Below are positions 1 to 8,054 of a stretch of DNA of 64,000 nt, one piece after another. Position 1 is the first letter of the stretch, and every line of letters starts with the position of its first letter. The position numbers were made by a program, and so were the translations under genes. Source of the DNA: Rhodovulum kholense (GTDB lineage: Bacteria; Pseudomonadota; Alphaproteobacteria; Rhodobacterales; Rhodobacteraceae); the NCBI RefSeq assembly GCF_003053725.1, contig NZ_QAYC01000017.1:1-64000 (forward strand), written 5' to 3'. The notes under the pieces are model-generated. The model had not been told where the DNA came from. It made no database searches and was given only the letters and a program-made list of their open reading frames with translations.

Positions 1-487
1 ATGGCAGCCCGAACGCGCCGGGCGTCAGCAGGCCCTCCTGGCAGGGGCGAAAGAGCGATTGCCCAAGATGAAATATGCGTCATTCAGGGCGGAGACCGGA
101 CGTCCGCGGTTGCCGCCGGGTATCGCCCCGGGATCGCCGAAGCGGACGTTCAGCAGGTCGCCGCACGGTCCGGAGGGAATCGGTCGCTCGGGGCGGAAAG
201 CCGACCGATGCAGGTGCGGCAGCCCGCTCACGGCATACGGCCGAAGCGGCCCTTCATCGAGACGCAAACGCAGGCCGAGCACGCCGAGCATGCCGCACAG
301 CGCTTTGACGCAACGAGCCCAAAGTGCCGATTGTTGCGACGTGCATGAATGGGTGCAACCTGCGCAAGTTCCCCTGTCTTAGGACCATATTCGACTCTCT
401 CCATTGGTTTCACACTCGGACTCAAGTAACGTTCCGTAAAGGTGCCATGTTTCGGAACGTAGATCCTCGAAGCGCGGAGAAGTTGAT
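1..487. other. Gene-free left margin
   Basis: No convincing gene is seen before the ATPase gene. A minus-strand reading frame at about 25-291 is open but has no recognisable domain or ribosome binding site, and overlapping frames are equally open, as expected in GC-rich DNA. It could be the decayed end of a gene lying outside the window. The last 60 bases become AT-richer and carry an inverted repeat just before the next gene. Confidence 0.4.
429..460. promoter_or_regulatory. Inverted repeat upstream of ATPase gene, possible operator
   Basis: ACGTTCCG (429-436) is repeated as its perfect complement CGGAACGT (453-460), with 16 bases between the arms. The right arm ends 27 bases before the GTG start at 488. 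The position suits an operator or a promoter-overlapping site for the ATPase gene. Eight-base arms can occur by chance, so this is only a candidate. Confidence 0.3.
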
Positions 488-1816
488 GTGAGGAACAAAA
501 CACAGACAGTTCAGGCGAGCATCCACGAGCGCGCGGCAGAGATTGGTAGGGTCTTTGATACGCACCCGATTGACGGATCAGACGCAAGTCTCTGGCTGCG
601 AAGAGAAAGCCTTGAGCGCAAATTGCAGCACTATCTTGGCCTGCCGAACCAACACATTTGCGTCGATGGGCCCAGCGGCACCGGCAAAACTTCATTAGTC
701 AAGAAGATATTTAGTGAAAACAATCATGGTTTGATTCATATCCAAATAACCTCCGATATGAAGTGGGAGGACATAACCCGTCAATTTGTTGAAATTCCGG
801 CCAGCACGAAAAGAAGTTCTGCGACAAATGTGAGGGGTGTACTGAGTCTGTTTCGCCCAAGCCTGTCGGGTGAATTAAGATATGGTGAGGAGTTCTCTGA
901 AAAGGACAGCTACGAACTTCTAATGGCTAAAGCTGAAAAATGGAAATCACATGATGTCGCCAAATGGATAAGTGACAACGACCTAATCTTAATTATTGAT
1001 GACCTTGAGCTCGCAAGTGACGAGATCGTTAAAAGTATTGCCTCGCTAGGTAAGCTTCTCGGTCAAAGTCACAAGGGCAAGATGGTATTGATTGGCGTAA
1101 ATGATATCTTGGAGCGCGTTACAGCATCCAATCCATCCCTAAGACACAGGATTTCCGAGCTTACCGTGGGGGGATTGTCTGACGTAATTGAGTCATCAGA
1201 CTTCGTTCTTAGAAAGTTCGAAATATTGGGCGTCAAGACACCGCTTAATAACAGGCGCTGCAATAAAGAAACGAAAATGCAGTGTCGCCAAATGATATTT
1301 GATGCCGCAAATGGCTTGCTGAAGGAACTGAACTCTCTTGGCATGACGCTTGCCGAAGAGTTGCGGGGTGGTCGAACGAACCTTTCTGTCAGCGATGTAA
1401 AAAAAGTCTGTTTTCGAACCGTCAGGCAAAAACGCTTCCAGAACAAAGATGAAATTCGAGCCGTATCCAGTGTGTTGCTAAAAAATAGAGATTACCACGA
1501 TGTTTTTCAATTTTTATTATCCAGGTCAGCATCTTCAGTGACCTACTACGCGGAGGTCGAAGAAGAATTGGGGAGTAGATATGGCGAGGATAACATTAGA
1601 TCAGCGCTTGAGTACTTTGAGCAACGTGATTTGGTTGTTATTACGGGCAATCAGGACGTTAGGCTGTTCTTTAAGAACCCGCCACTCTTGAACTGCATCA
1701 AAGCCCACCTTCGCTCTGGCAATAGATATGGCTGGAATCCAAGTGACGAAAAGGAAATGGAACTTGGCTTGGCGCAAATTTCTCTGGGGTTGCTTGGCGG
1801 GAAAAGCAACGCGTAG
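488..1816 (+). CDS. AAA/STAND-like P-loop ATPase, probably horizontally acquired
   Basis: This 442-residue protein has a Walker A motif GPSGTGKT at residues 61-68, a Walker B LILIIDD at about 166-172, a sensor-like Asn in LIGVND near 205 and an Arg-rich RHRI at 219-222. That order fits an AAA/Orc1-Cdc6 or STAND-type ATPase module followed by a C-terminal winged-helix-like region (about 330-420). I do not recognise a specific family. The GTG start is preceded by GGAGA with 7-base spacing. An ATG two bases upstream is in another frame. Base composition is clearly AT-richer than the rest of the window, with many AAA, ATT and GAT codons, which suggests transfer. Proteins of this kind occur in phage-defence and mobile-element settings, but no partner gene is visible here. 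Function is unknown. Confidence 0.75.
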   Translation: MRNKTQTVQASIHERAAEIGRVFDTHPIDGSDASLWLRRESLERKLQHYLGLPNQHICVDGPSGTGKTSLVKKIFSENNHGLIHIQITSDMKWEDITRQFVEIPASTKRSSATNVRGVLSLFRPSLSGELRYGEEFSEKDSYELLMAKAEKWKSHDVAKWISDNDLILIIDDLELASDEIVKSIASLGKLLGQSHKGKMVLIGVNDILERVTASNPSLRHRISELTVGGLSDVIESSDFVLRKFEILGVKTPLNNRRCNKETKMQCRQMIFDAANGLLKELNSLGMTLAEELRGGRTNLSVSDVKKVCFRTVRQKRFQNKDEIRAVSSVLLKNRDYHDVFQFLLSRSASSVTYYAEVEEELGSRYGEDNIRSALEYFEQRDLVVITGNQDVRLFFKNPPLLNCIKAHLRSGNRYGWNPSDEKEMELGLAQISLGLLGGKSNA

Positions 1817-2033
1817 GTCCAGGAAAATGCAAGGTGGTCGAAGCGCCGACAACGGACTTTGGTACGGGCGCAGAGAACTGGTGCTTTGTCCGCGACTGCT
1901 GGCATTCGTCCGCTGATCTTGCTGCGCCAGAGCATGATCGACCGCTTCAGGGAAGCCGCGCTGCGGCGTAGGCACAATCCCGACTGGCGGCTCAGGGCCG
2001 TCTGCGTCGCTGGTTGGGAGCTGTTCCATGGGC

Positions 2034-2051
2034 AAAGCGGATGTCCGCTTT
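2034..2051. repeat. Perfect 8-bp-arm hairpin
   Basis: AAAGCGGA at 2034-2041 and TCCGCTTT at 2044-2051 form a perfect stem with a two-base gap; the outer bases GC/GC also pair nearly completely. It lies more than 200 bases after the ATPase stop and has no U-run, so a terminator role is doubtful. It may be part of a dispersed intergenic repeat. Confidence 0.35.
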
Positions 2052-2103
2052 GGCGATTCGTCAAGCATCGGCGGCATGGGGCGTCGAACGGCCGCTATCG
2101 GCA

Positions 2104-2271
2104 GATACTGTTGAAAAGCTCATGCTGCGGCCTGAAGTCCATCCGCAGCCGGAATGCTGTTCCTCAGGGCGGCGGAGGAGGCCAGTTTTCGGAGCACTGT
2201 CGTGAGGAATCAGAGCTATTTTCCATCGAGCGCGGTGTCGTGGCGGTGTAGTCGAGTTTTTCAACAGTATC
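2104..2271. mobile_element. 168-bp MITE-like element or insertion-sequence remnant
   Basis: GATACTGTTGAAAAGCTC at 2104-2121 and the complement of GATACTGTTGAAAAACTC at 2254-2271 are 18-base inverted repeats with one mismatch. ATCGGCAG or a close copy lies next to each end, as a target-site duplication might. The space between is too short for a transposase and no open frame in it looks like one. Terminal sequences of this kind (…TGTTGAAAAA…) are common on bacterial insertion sequences. This is therefore best read as a nonautonomous element or deletion derivative; the family is not assigned. Confidence 0.5.
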
Positions 2272-2383
2272 GGCAGCAAGGGTAATTCCGGCGCAGCCGG
2301 ACCCCAGGATGTCCGACCGCTTTGGGGTGGGACTGTGCTCCTTTGTCACATCGGCCGTGACCGGGCAACTTGGGCCCTTGAAT

Positions 2384-2395
2384 TCTCTATAGAGA
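2384..2395. promoter_or_regulatory. Palindrome before phnA-like gene
   Basis: TCTCTATAGAGA is a perfect 12-base palindrome about 50 bases before the ATG at 2444. It could be an operator, or could overlap a -10 element. No matching -35 hexamer is convincing. Confidence 0.25.
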
Positions 2396-2443
2396 GGAAC
2401 CTCCGCTGTACTCCGGACGTTCGTCAGGCTATTGGCGTACCCC

Positions 2444-2785
2444 ATGATCGATACATTGCCGCCATGCCCCGAATGTTCCTCGACTTACGTCTATCAGGTC
2501 GATGCTCTGTTGAACTGCCCAGAATGCGGACACGAGTGGGTGCCCGACGATCTGGCCGAAACAGCTTCCGACGTGCGTGACAGCGTCGGGAACGTCCTTG
2601 CCGACGGCGACACAGTTACCGTTATCAAGGACTTGAAGGTCAAAGGGTCTTCGCTGGTGGTTAAGGTCGGAACCAAAGTGCGGGGCATTCGGTTGGTCGA
2701 CGGCGATCACGACATCGACTGTAAAATTCCGGGAATGGGCCAGATGAGCCTGAAATCTCAGTTCGTTAAGAAAGTGTCTGGGTAG
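2444..2785 (+). CDS. phnA: PhnA/YjdM-family zinc-ribbon protein
   Basis: The 113-residue protein begins with a zinc ribbon: CPEC at residues 8-11 and a second CPECGHEW pair about 20 residues later. It continues with the family core, including the motifs LADGDTVTVIKDLKVKGSS and GDHDIDCKI, and ends near FVKK. Length and order match E. coli YjdM (formerly PhnA, about 111 residues). The family's name comes from phosphonate loci, but its biochemical role is not settled and nothing nearby concerns phosphonates. I chose the ATG at 2444 because homologues begin just before the first Cys pair; a TTG four codons upstream is also in frame. It stands alone between two gene-free regions. Confidence 0.9.
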   Translation: MIDTLPPCPECSSTYVYQVDALLNCPECGHEWVPDDLAETASDVRDSVGNVLADGDTVTVIKDLKVKGSSLVVKVGTKVRGIRLVDGDHDIDCKIPGMGQMSLKSQFVKKVSG

Positions 2786-3358
2786 TCCGCCGGGCGTGAC
2801 CCCCAGGCAGAACCTTTCTGGCCGGATATGGAGCATCGGCGTCATAAGACGGCAGTTTGGTCTGCGGGTCGCGGCAAATCCTGCAGAGGACAGTTGCCCG
2901 TACCAACGGCAGCCTTGAGAACGATGCATTGCAGCGTCTTTCACAATGCCCAATGTCCGGTTCGGAGCATCAGTGGTTCCGACGCTTCGGCAAGGTGAGC
3001 GACAGCTGTGGTGCTGCCTGCGCGGTCATCTGCAGCGCTCCCCAAGAATGGCACCCACCGGCAGCAGCGGGCCTCACCACCGGATCGGTCTGGTCGGGTG
3101 CGCCCCCCCTGTGGTCGACACGCGAATACCGTATAAAGCGTTGAACAGGCCAGAGAATCCGGGGCAGGGATATCTCTTTCTCAACGCTTGAGAAAAGAAT
3201 CCTTGCATTGACATGCCATGGCCCGCATACAAGGCGGGCTTACGTTCTTTCTCTTCGAAATGCTGCTGCCGCTGACCCGGTCTCGGTTGATCGACTTGGA
3301 TCGACTTTTGCCGGGCTGCCGCGATTGTGCGGGCAGCACTATCATGGAGAACACGGAT
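2786..3358. other. Gene-free region and probable cspA leader
   Basis: No protein-like frame with a ribosome binding site is seen. The last 180 bases probably contain the cspA promoter and a long untranslated leader, as is usual for cold-shock genes. A perfect inverted repeat sits at 3177-3195. A TTGCAT/TTGACA-like stretch at 3203-3213 is the nearest thing to a -35 element, but no good -10 follows at the right spacing. Confidence 0.4.
3177..3195. promoter_or_regulatory. Perfect inverted repeat upstream of cspA
   Basis: TTTCTCAA (3177-3184), CGC, TTGAGAAA (3188-3195) is a perfect 8-base inverted repeat with a 3-base centre. It lies about 165 bases before the cspA start and just upstream of the likely promoter, so it may be an operator. 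It could instead be a weak terminator for upstream transcription. Confidence 0.35.
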
Positions 3359-3565
3359 ATGGCCAATGGCACCGTGAAATGGTTCAACGCAACCAAAGGC
3401 TTCGGCTTCATTCAACCGGAACACGGCAGCAAGGACATCTTCCTTCATATCTCGGCCGTCGAGCGCGCTGGCATCAGCCGCATCGATGACGGACAGAAGG
3501 TCACCTTCGACGTCGAAACCGGCCGCGACGGCCGTGAGTCCGCGACCAATCTGGCGCTTGCGTGA
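3359..3565 (+). CDS. cspA: Cold-shock protein CspA family
   Basis: This 68-residue protein is a single cold-shock domain with RNP1-like KGFGFI (residues 13-18) and RNP2-like DIFLHIS (26-32), the aromatic surface that binds single-stranded nucleic acid. Such proteins act as RNA chaperones, often after temperature downshift. I chose the ATG at 3359 because MANGTVKWFN matches the family start; GGAG lies 9 bases upstream. An in-frame ATG at 3344 would add five residues. A small GC hairpin follows the stop but has no clear U-run. The gene is alone on its strand here, so it is probably monocistronic. Confidence 0.95.
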   Translation: MANGTVKWFNATKGFGFIQPEHGSKDIFLHISAVERAGISRIDDGQKVTFDVETGRDGRESATNLALA

Positions 3566-3973
3566 GGCGATCTCTGTAACCCCCGCTCGCGGGCGTTACA
3601 GCTTCCAGGAGGGAAACCTCGGGCTCATGAGGCCCGCCGCGTTTCCTCTTGCGACACAATAGCAGCATGAGCTTCGAGACCCCGAAGTCTCCGGTTGGAC
3701 AAGGCGCAACCCACCGCGGATGCACTTGGCCTGCCGGACCCGGCGAAATCCGAAGCTCAAGGCGTTCGAGGCTCCGCCATCACGGCGGGGCCGACCGAAA
3801 CGCCCCTGTCTCCGCTCAGATATGCCGCGCAACCGACGCACATGGTCAGGGTCTGACCGGGCGGGGTGCTGGTCCGATTCCACTTTGTCCTCGCGCCGTC
3901 CCTTGCAGGTAGGCTGAGCAATGCCTGCCCATGTGTGGCGGGTGGAACTAACTGAAAAAGAAAGACTTTAGGA
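3566..3973. other. Gene-free region
   Basis: I see no credible gene between cspA and the DUF982 gene. Two short frames (3649-3912 and 3720-3917) are Arg/Pro-rich, lack a ribosome binding site and match no family I know. A CCCGC/GCGGG hairpin at about 3583-3595 may end the cspA transcript. Confidence 0.4.
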
Positions 3974-4225
3974 ATGATGGAAATTCAATGGGGGCAACCC
4001 ATGATGCTGACGACGTCGCATGACGGCGATGTCGAGCGCTTTGGAACGATAGAGAAGGTCCGCTATTGGCTGCGTCGCAGATGGCCGGTTTCGGATGGGG
4101 CTCGGCATACGGCGCTTGCCAAGGTCGAGTCCGCGATGGAATGCATGAGTTCCGTTGAGGAGGCTCGCCGGGCTTTTCTGGTCGCAGCCCTCTCTGCCGG
4201 GTTTGCACCTGCGGGCGCGGAATAG
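3974..4225 (+). CDS. DUF982-domain small protein
   Basis: The 83-residue protein shows the DUF982 pattern: a short beta start, then V-x-Y-W-L-R-R-R-W-P near residues 29-38, a helical middle with A-x-x-K-V-E-S-A, and an ending with A-R-R-A-F-L-V-A-A-L-x-A-G. DUF982 proteins are small, of unknown function, and typical of Rhizobiales and Rhodobacterales, often in multiple copies. ATG at 3974 follows AGG; a second ATG is directly adjacent. A purine-rich, AT-rich stretch precedes it. There are no partner genes, and the next gene downstream is on the other strand. Confidence 0.75.
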   Translation: MMEIQWGQPMMLTTSHDGDVERFGTIEKVRYWLRRRWPVSDGARHTALAKVESAMECMSSVEEARRAFLVAALSAGFAPAGAE

Positions 4226-4518
4226 TCTTTAAAGAGACGGTGCGCTTCACTGGCGCAGAGCGGCAGCAGCGCGCGCGAGAGGTTCCGCCGGTGCGGGTCC
4301 AAGATGCCTTTGCGTGGCGCGGAACGGCAGGTCCCTCGCTTCGTGCGTCCGCGACCGCCAGGACGAGCCGCAGCGAAGATGAATGACGATCCCCGGGCCC
4401 GCCGGAGGAGTTGGCCCAAGGCCGCCCAAGGGTGGTTCCCGGCAGCCGTCCCCCAGGTCCATTCGGGTGGCGGGGGTCCGCGGTCCGCAGGCGCCGCGTG
4501 GTCTCGCGTGAGGGGGGA

Positions 4519-5721
4519 TCAGAGCAGCGCAGGCACGATCACTCCGAGCGCAAGCCAGCCGAAGGACAGGGTCGCGAGGCCGAAGAGGACACGCTCGCCC
4601 GGGGCAACCGGCAAGGTCAGATCCAGGCCGTGCCGTCGCGCCTTCCAGACAAGAAAACCCACCGAGAGCGCGGCGAAGACGAGGTTCAGGACCAGCGTGT
4701 GGTCGACGGCGAAGAAGGTGCGATCCGTCACGCTTTGGGCGGTGCCGGGCTCGGGCAGAAAGCCAAGCGCGCCGAAGCCCAGATGCAGGATCAGGGCCGC
4801 AGCCACAAGCACGACGAGAAAGACCGCCAGGATATAGGCCGCCATCCGCCATCCGTAATAGGACGCCTGGATCCTGAGGATCGGGAACACCACGAGATCG
4901 GAAAAGATGAAAGCCATGATGCCGGCAAAGCTGACACCGTTCGAGTAGAGCACGGCCGCCAGGGGGATGTTCCCCATGGACCCGATGAAGGTGAAGAATG
5001 CCGCGACCGGTCCCACGAGGGCCTGAAGCGCGATCTCCCAGAGGGACGGGTCGCTGCTTCCCGCCCCGACGAAGAGCGCCTCGAAGAACGCGCGCGGGAC
5101 GAAGGCAGCGATGATCCCGGCCACGGTGAACCCGATGGTGACGTCCTTCCAGACCATCTTCCATTCCATGACATAGCGGGAGGCGACCCGCCCCCAGCCG
5201 TCGAGACTGGCGATGAGATCCTTCCAGTCCGGCACGTCCGCGTCGTCGTCGCCCTCGGCGGCTTCCGCCTTTTCCCGGGCGCGTTCGATCAGTCGCGTCG
5301 GCCGGGTCAGGGCGACGACGATCCACATCAGCGCGATCAGGAGAAGCCCGCCGACATATTCGGCGACGACGAACTGCCACGCCAGGAAGACCGAGATCAC
5401 GATCCCCAGTTCGATCACCAGATTGGTCGAGGCCAGCAGGAAGGCCAGGGACGGCACCAGCCCCGCGCCCTTGGCAAACAGCGACCGGGTGGTCGCCAGC
5501 GCGGCAAACGAGCAGGAACTGGAAATGAACCCGAAGAGTGTGCCGAGCCCGACGCTCTTCAGCCCGGCCTTGCCCATGCTCTTTCGCATTCGGGCCCGCG
5601 TGACGAAGACCTGGATCATCGACGAAATCAGATAGCCGAGGCCGAAGGCCCAGAACGCCATCCAGAAAAGCCCCAGCGATGTCAGGGCCGCAGTGTTCCA
5701 GGTGTCGACAAATTTCACCAT
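4519..5721 (-). CDS. YraQ/ArsP-type permease
   Basis: This 400-residue polytopic membrane protein has two blocks of hydrophobic helices, residues about 15-150 and 210-395, joined by an acidic cytoplasmic loop (around 155-175, EGDDDADVPD). The motif SSSCSFAA near residue 70 is characteristic of the DUF318/YraQ permease family, which includes ArsP, an exporter of organoarsenicals; the conserved Cys is present. A second such segment lies in the C-terminal half. The substrate cannot be told from sequence. No ArsR or arsenate reductase gene is adjacent. The ATG start has a perfect AGGAGG ribosome site 6 bases upstream. It is probably a single-gene transcript. Confidence 0.85.
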   Translation of the reverse strand: MVKFVDTWNTAALTSLGLFWMAFWAFGLGYLISSMIQVFVTRARMRKSMGKAGLKSVGLGTLFGFISSSCSFAALATTRSLFAKGAGLVPSLAFLLASTNLVIELGIVISVFLAWQFVVAEYVGGLLLIALMWIVVALTRPTRLIERAREKAEAAEGDDDADVPDWKDLIASLDGWGRVASRYVMEWKMVWKDVTIGFTVAGIIAAFVPRAFFEALFVGAGSSDPSLWEIALQALVGPVAAFFTFIGSMGNIPLAAVLYSNGVSFAGIMAFIFSDLVVFPILRIQASYYGWRMAAYILAVFLVVLVAAALILHLGFGALGFLPEPGTAQSVTDRTFFAVDHTLVLNLVFAALSVGFLVWKARRHGLDLTLPVAPGERVLFGLATLSFGWLALGVIVPALL

Positions 5722-6029
5722 CGTGTGCCTCCTTTCCTGATCGACAGGATGGGGCTTCCACCAGCTGGAAGGTCAATGAATGCGGGGAAATCAATGACCC
5801 GGGGCAAGAGGGGAGGCTGCGGAGAATGGGTGCCGCGACCAGTCTCCCGGAGTCATGCTGTGTTCTGTAATTGGTTCATAAAACCTCGGCCATTATGGTG
5901 CTGAGGTCGCATGAACTTCCGATGATTTAGGGTCTGGCGACGCAAGGCGTGGACACGCAACGCTCAGCGCGACAGCCGACCGGCGCGGTCGCATTCGCCC
6001 GTGGGCGGGCGAATGCGCAGGGGTTGCGG
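5722..6029. other. Intergenic region between nhaA and the permease gene
   Basis: This region holds a strong hairpin at the nhaA end (5991-6016), an AT-richer stretch at about 5870-5910 that probably carries the permease promoter, and a short inverted repeat CTTCCA/TGGAAG at 5755-5771 about 35 bases before the permease start. No protein-like frame is seen. Confidence 0.4.
5991..6016 (-). terminator. Probable terminator of nhaA
   Basis: GCATTCGCCC and GGGCGAATGC form a perfect 10-base stem with the loop GTGGGC, starting 14 bases after the nhaA stop codon. There is no clear U-tract, but the stem is very stable and well placed. Confidence 0.5.
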
Positions 6030-7217
6030 TCACCGCGCCGCGGCGACCTGTTTCGCCGTGGCGGGCGTCGCGATCAGACGCAGGGCGGCATAGCCCAGAA
6101 TCGCCGAGATCGCCGAGCCGCACAGCACGCCCAGGCGGACGTCGTTCATCATCGTCGGATCGCCATAGCTGAGCGAGCCGATGAAAAGCGACATCGTGAA
6201 GCCGATTCCGGCGAGGCAGGAGAGCCCGTAGATATGCATCCAGCCGACGCCCTCGGGCAGGCGGGCAAGCCCGGACTTGACCATGGCGAAGGTCACCGCG
6301 AAGACCCCAAGCTGCTTGCCGATCACCAGCCCCAGCGCCACGCCCAGCGGCAGCGGCTGCAGCAGGTCCGACGGCGAGATGCCGGTCAGCACCACCCCCG
6401 CATTCCCGAAGGCGAAGATCGGCAGGATCAGGTACAGCACATAGGGCGACAGCGCGTGTTCAAGCGCATGCAGCGGGGACTTGCCCCATTTGTCGGTCAG
6501 CGGGATGCAGAAGGCCGTCACCACGCCCGCGATGGTCGCATGCACCCCCGATTTCAGCACGAAGAACCACATGATCGTGCCCAAGAGGATCATCGGCGCG
6601 ATCCGGTGTGCGCCCCGGAGATTCAGCCAGATCAGCCCGGCCAGCGGGATCAGCGCCAGGAACAGGTAGTCGATCTTCAGATCGGCGGTGTAGAACAGCG
6701 CGATGATGACGATGGCCCCCAGATCGTCGAGGATCGCCAGCGTCAGCAGGAACACCTTCAGCGCCGCCGGGACCCGGTCGCCCAGAAGCGCCAGCACCCC
6801 CAGCGCGAAGGCGATGTCGGTTGCGGCCGGAATTGCCCAGCCTGACAGGGTTTCGGGGCTGCTCCAGTTGAAGGCCGCGAAGATCAGCGCGGGCACCACC
6901 ATGCCGCCGACCGCTGCCATCCCCGGCAAGACCACGTCGGCGGGTTTCTTCAGCTTGCCCTCGCGCATCTCGCGCTTGAGCTCCAGGCCGATCAGGAAGA
7001 AGAACACCGCCATCAGCCCGTCGTTGATCCACAGGATCAGGGGCTTTTCCAGCCCCTCGCCATTCAGGAGCACCGAGAAGGTCGCGCCGAGCGCGCTGTC
7101 ATAGGCGGGTTGCAGCGAGGAATTGGCGACGATGAGCGCGGCCAGCGCCGCAAGCATGAGCAGGATACCACCAGAGGCTTCGTGGCCGAAAAACTTGTCG
7201 AGCGCGCGGAGCAGCAT
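6030..7217 (-). CDS. nhaA: Na+/H+ antiporter NhaA
   Basis: The 395-residue inner-membrane protein has about 12 hydrophobic helices and the NhaA hallmarks: the paired acidic site in AILDDLGAIVI (the E. coli D163-D164 pair), a conserved Asp in AATDIAFALGV (E. coli D133 region), and FFLIGLELKREM near residues 73-84. It exchanges internal sodium or lithium for external protons and helps in salt and alkaline-pH tolerance. Length matches the family (about 390). GGGAAG lies ahead of the ATG. The gene diverges from the VOC gene with 115 bases between, and no NhaR regulator is nearby. Confidence 0.95.
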   Translation of the reverse strand: MLLRALDKFFGHEASGGILLMLAALAALIVANSSLQPAYDSALGATFSVLLNGEGLEKPLILWINDGLMAVFFFLIGLELKREMREGKLKKPADVVLPGMAAVGGMVVPALIFAAFNWSSPETLSGWAIPAATDIAFALGVLALLGDRVPAALKVFLLTLAILDDLGAIVIIALFYTADLKIDYLFLALIPLAGLIWLNLRGAHRIAPMILLGTIMWFFVLKSGVHATIAGVVTAFCIPLTDKWGKSPLHALEHALSPYVLYLILPIFAFGNAGVVLTGISPSDLLQPLPLGVALGLVIGKQLGVFAVTFAMVKSGLARLPEGVGWMHIYGLSCLAGIGFTMSLFIGSLSYGDPTMMNDVRLGVLCGSAISAILGYAALRLIATPATAKQVAAAR

Positions 7218-7332
7218 TGAACTTCCCGATTTTTACTGGATTGTCTGTCTGCCAGATGGGGTCTGGCCTCGGGAAGTCAATTGCGGGTGGGGCGATCCGG
7301 CCCCGAAACCGCCGCAAGATGCGGGACATGCG

Positions 7333-7950
7333 ATGCTTGAACTCGATCATCTGGCCATTGCGGCCGCAACGCTGGACGAGGGCGTGGCCGCCGTCGAGGC
7401 CGCGCTTGGGGTGCGGCTGGCCGTGGGCGGGCGGCATGAGGCGATGGGCACCCATAACCGGCTGCTGCGGCTGAGCCCCGCGCTTTATCTCGAAGTAATT
7501 GCCATCGACCCCGAAGCGCCGCCGCCCGGCCGGGCGCGCTGGTTCGGGCTCGACCGGTTCCGGGGCCGGCCGCGGCCCGCCGCCTGGGTCGCGCGCACCG
7601 CCAACCTGACGGCGGCCTTGCCGCAGGCACCGGCGGGGACGGGGCGGCCGATGGATTTCGCGCGGGGCGATCTGCGCTGGCGGATGGCGGTGCCAGAGGA
7701 CGGAGAGCTGCCCTTCGACGGGCTTTTCCCCGCGCTGATCGAATGGCAGGGCGGTCTGCATCCGGTGGCGATGTTGCCCGATACCGGGTGCCGTCTGGTC
7801 GGGCTCGAGCTTTATCACCCGCGCGCGGACGCTCTGTGCCATGCGCTCGAAGGCCTGCTGGACGATCCGCTGGTGGCGGTGCATCCGGCGCCGGAACCGG
7901 CGCTTCGGGCGCTGATCGACACGCCCCATGGGCGCCGGATTCTCGAATGA
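7333..7950 (+). CDS. Glyoxalase-like (VOC) domain protein
   Basis: The 205-residue protein begins LELDHLAIAA, the usual first strand of a vicinal-oxygen-chelate fold with its metal-type His at residue 5, and contains LYLEVIAID, where a metal-type Glu falls. Domain order resembles the Glyoxalase_3-like family of single-chain proteins found throughout Rhodobacteraceae. The substrate is unknown. I chose the ATG at 7333, directly before the first strand; open frame extends upstream but would overlap the nhaA promoter area. It is divergent from nhaA, and the next gene begins about 100 bases downstream on the same strand. Confidence 0.8.
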   Translation: MLELDHLAIAAATLDEGVAAVEAALGVRLAVGGRHEAMGTHNRLLRLSPALYLEVIAIDPEAPPPGRARWFGLDRFRGRPRPAAWVARTANLTAALPQAPAGTGRPMDFARGDLRWRMAVPEDGELPFDGLFPALIEWQGGLHPVAMLPDTGCRLVGLELYHPRADALCHALEGLLDDPLVAVHPAPEPALRALIDTPHGRRILE

Positions 7951-8054
7951 TGGCGAATATTTGCCGAAAAGCGGCAGGGCTTGCCGCGGCGACACCGTCA
8001 GGGCGGCCGAATGCCCGACCTGACTCTGCCGCGCTGGCGGGCTAAGCTCTGCGC

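Larger units (their letters stand above)
1817..2443. other. Long gene-free region with inverted repeats
   Basis: None of the overlapping frames here looks like a protein family or has a good ribosome binding site. The region holds a perfect hairpin AAAGCGGA/TCCGCTTT at 2034-2051, the paired terminal repeats of a small element (2104-2271), and a 12-base palindrome TCTCTATAGAGA at 2384-2395 shortly before the phnA-like gene. It reads like an integration-prone or decayed stretch. Confidence 0.45.

Noticed and set aside
25-291. A possible gene end on the minus strand in the left margin
   Set aside because: No motif, ribosome site or clear start; other frames there are equally open.
3720-3917. 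A short basic protein with an H-NS-like ending
   Set aside because: The RGRPKRP stretch resembles the H-NS tail only superficially. The order of motifs is wrong and there is no ribosome site.
4247-5794. A 515-residue minus-strand frame over the permease gene
   Set aside because: It runs out of phase with the permease, whose motifs and perfect ribosome site are clear. Its own product is Arg/Pro-rich and lacks hydrophobic helices.
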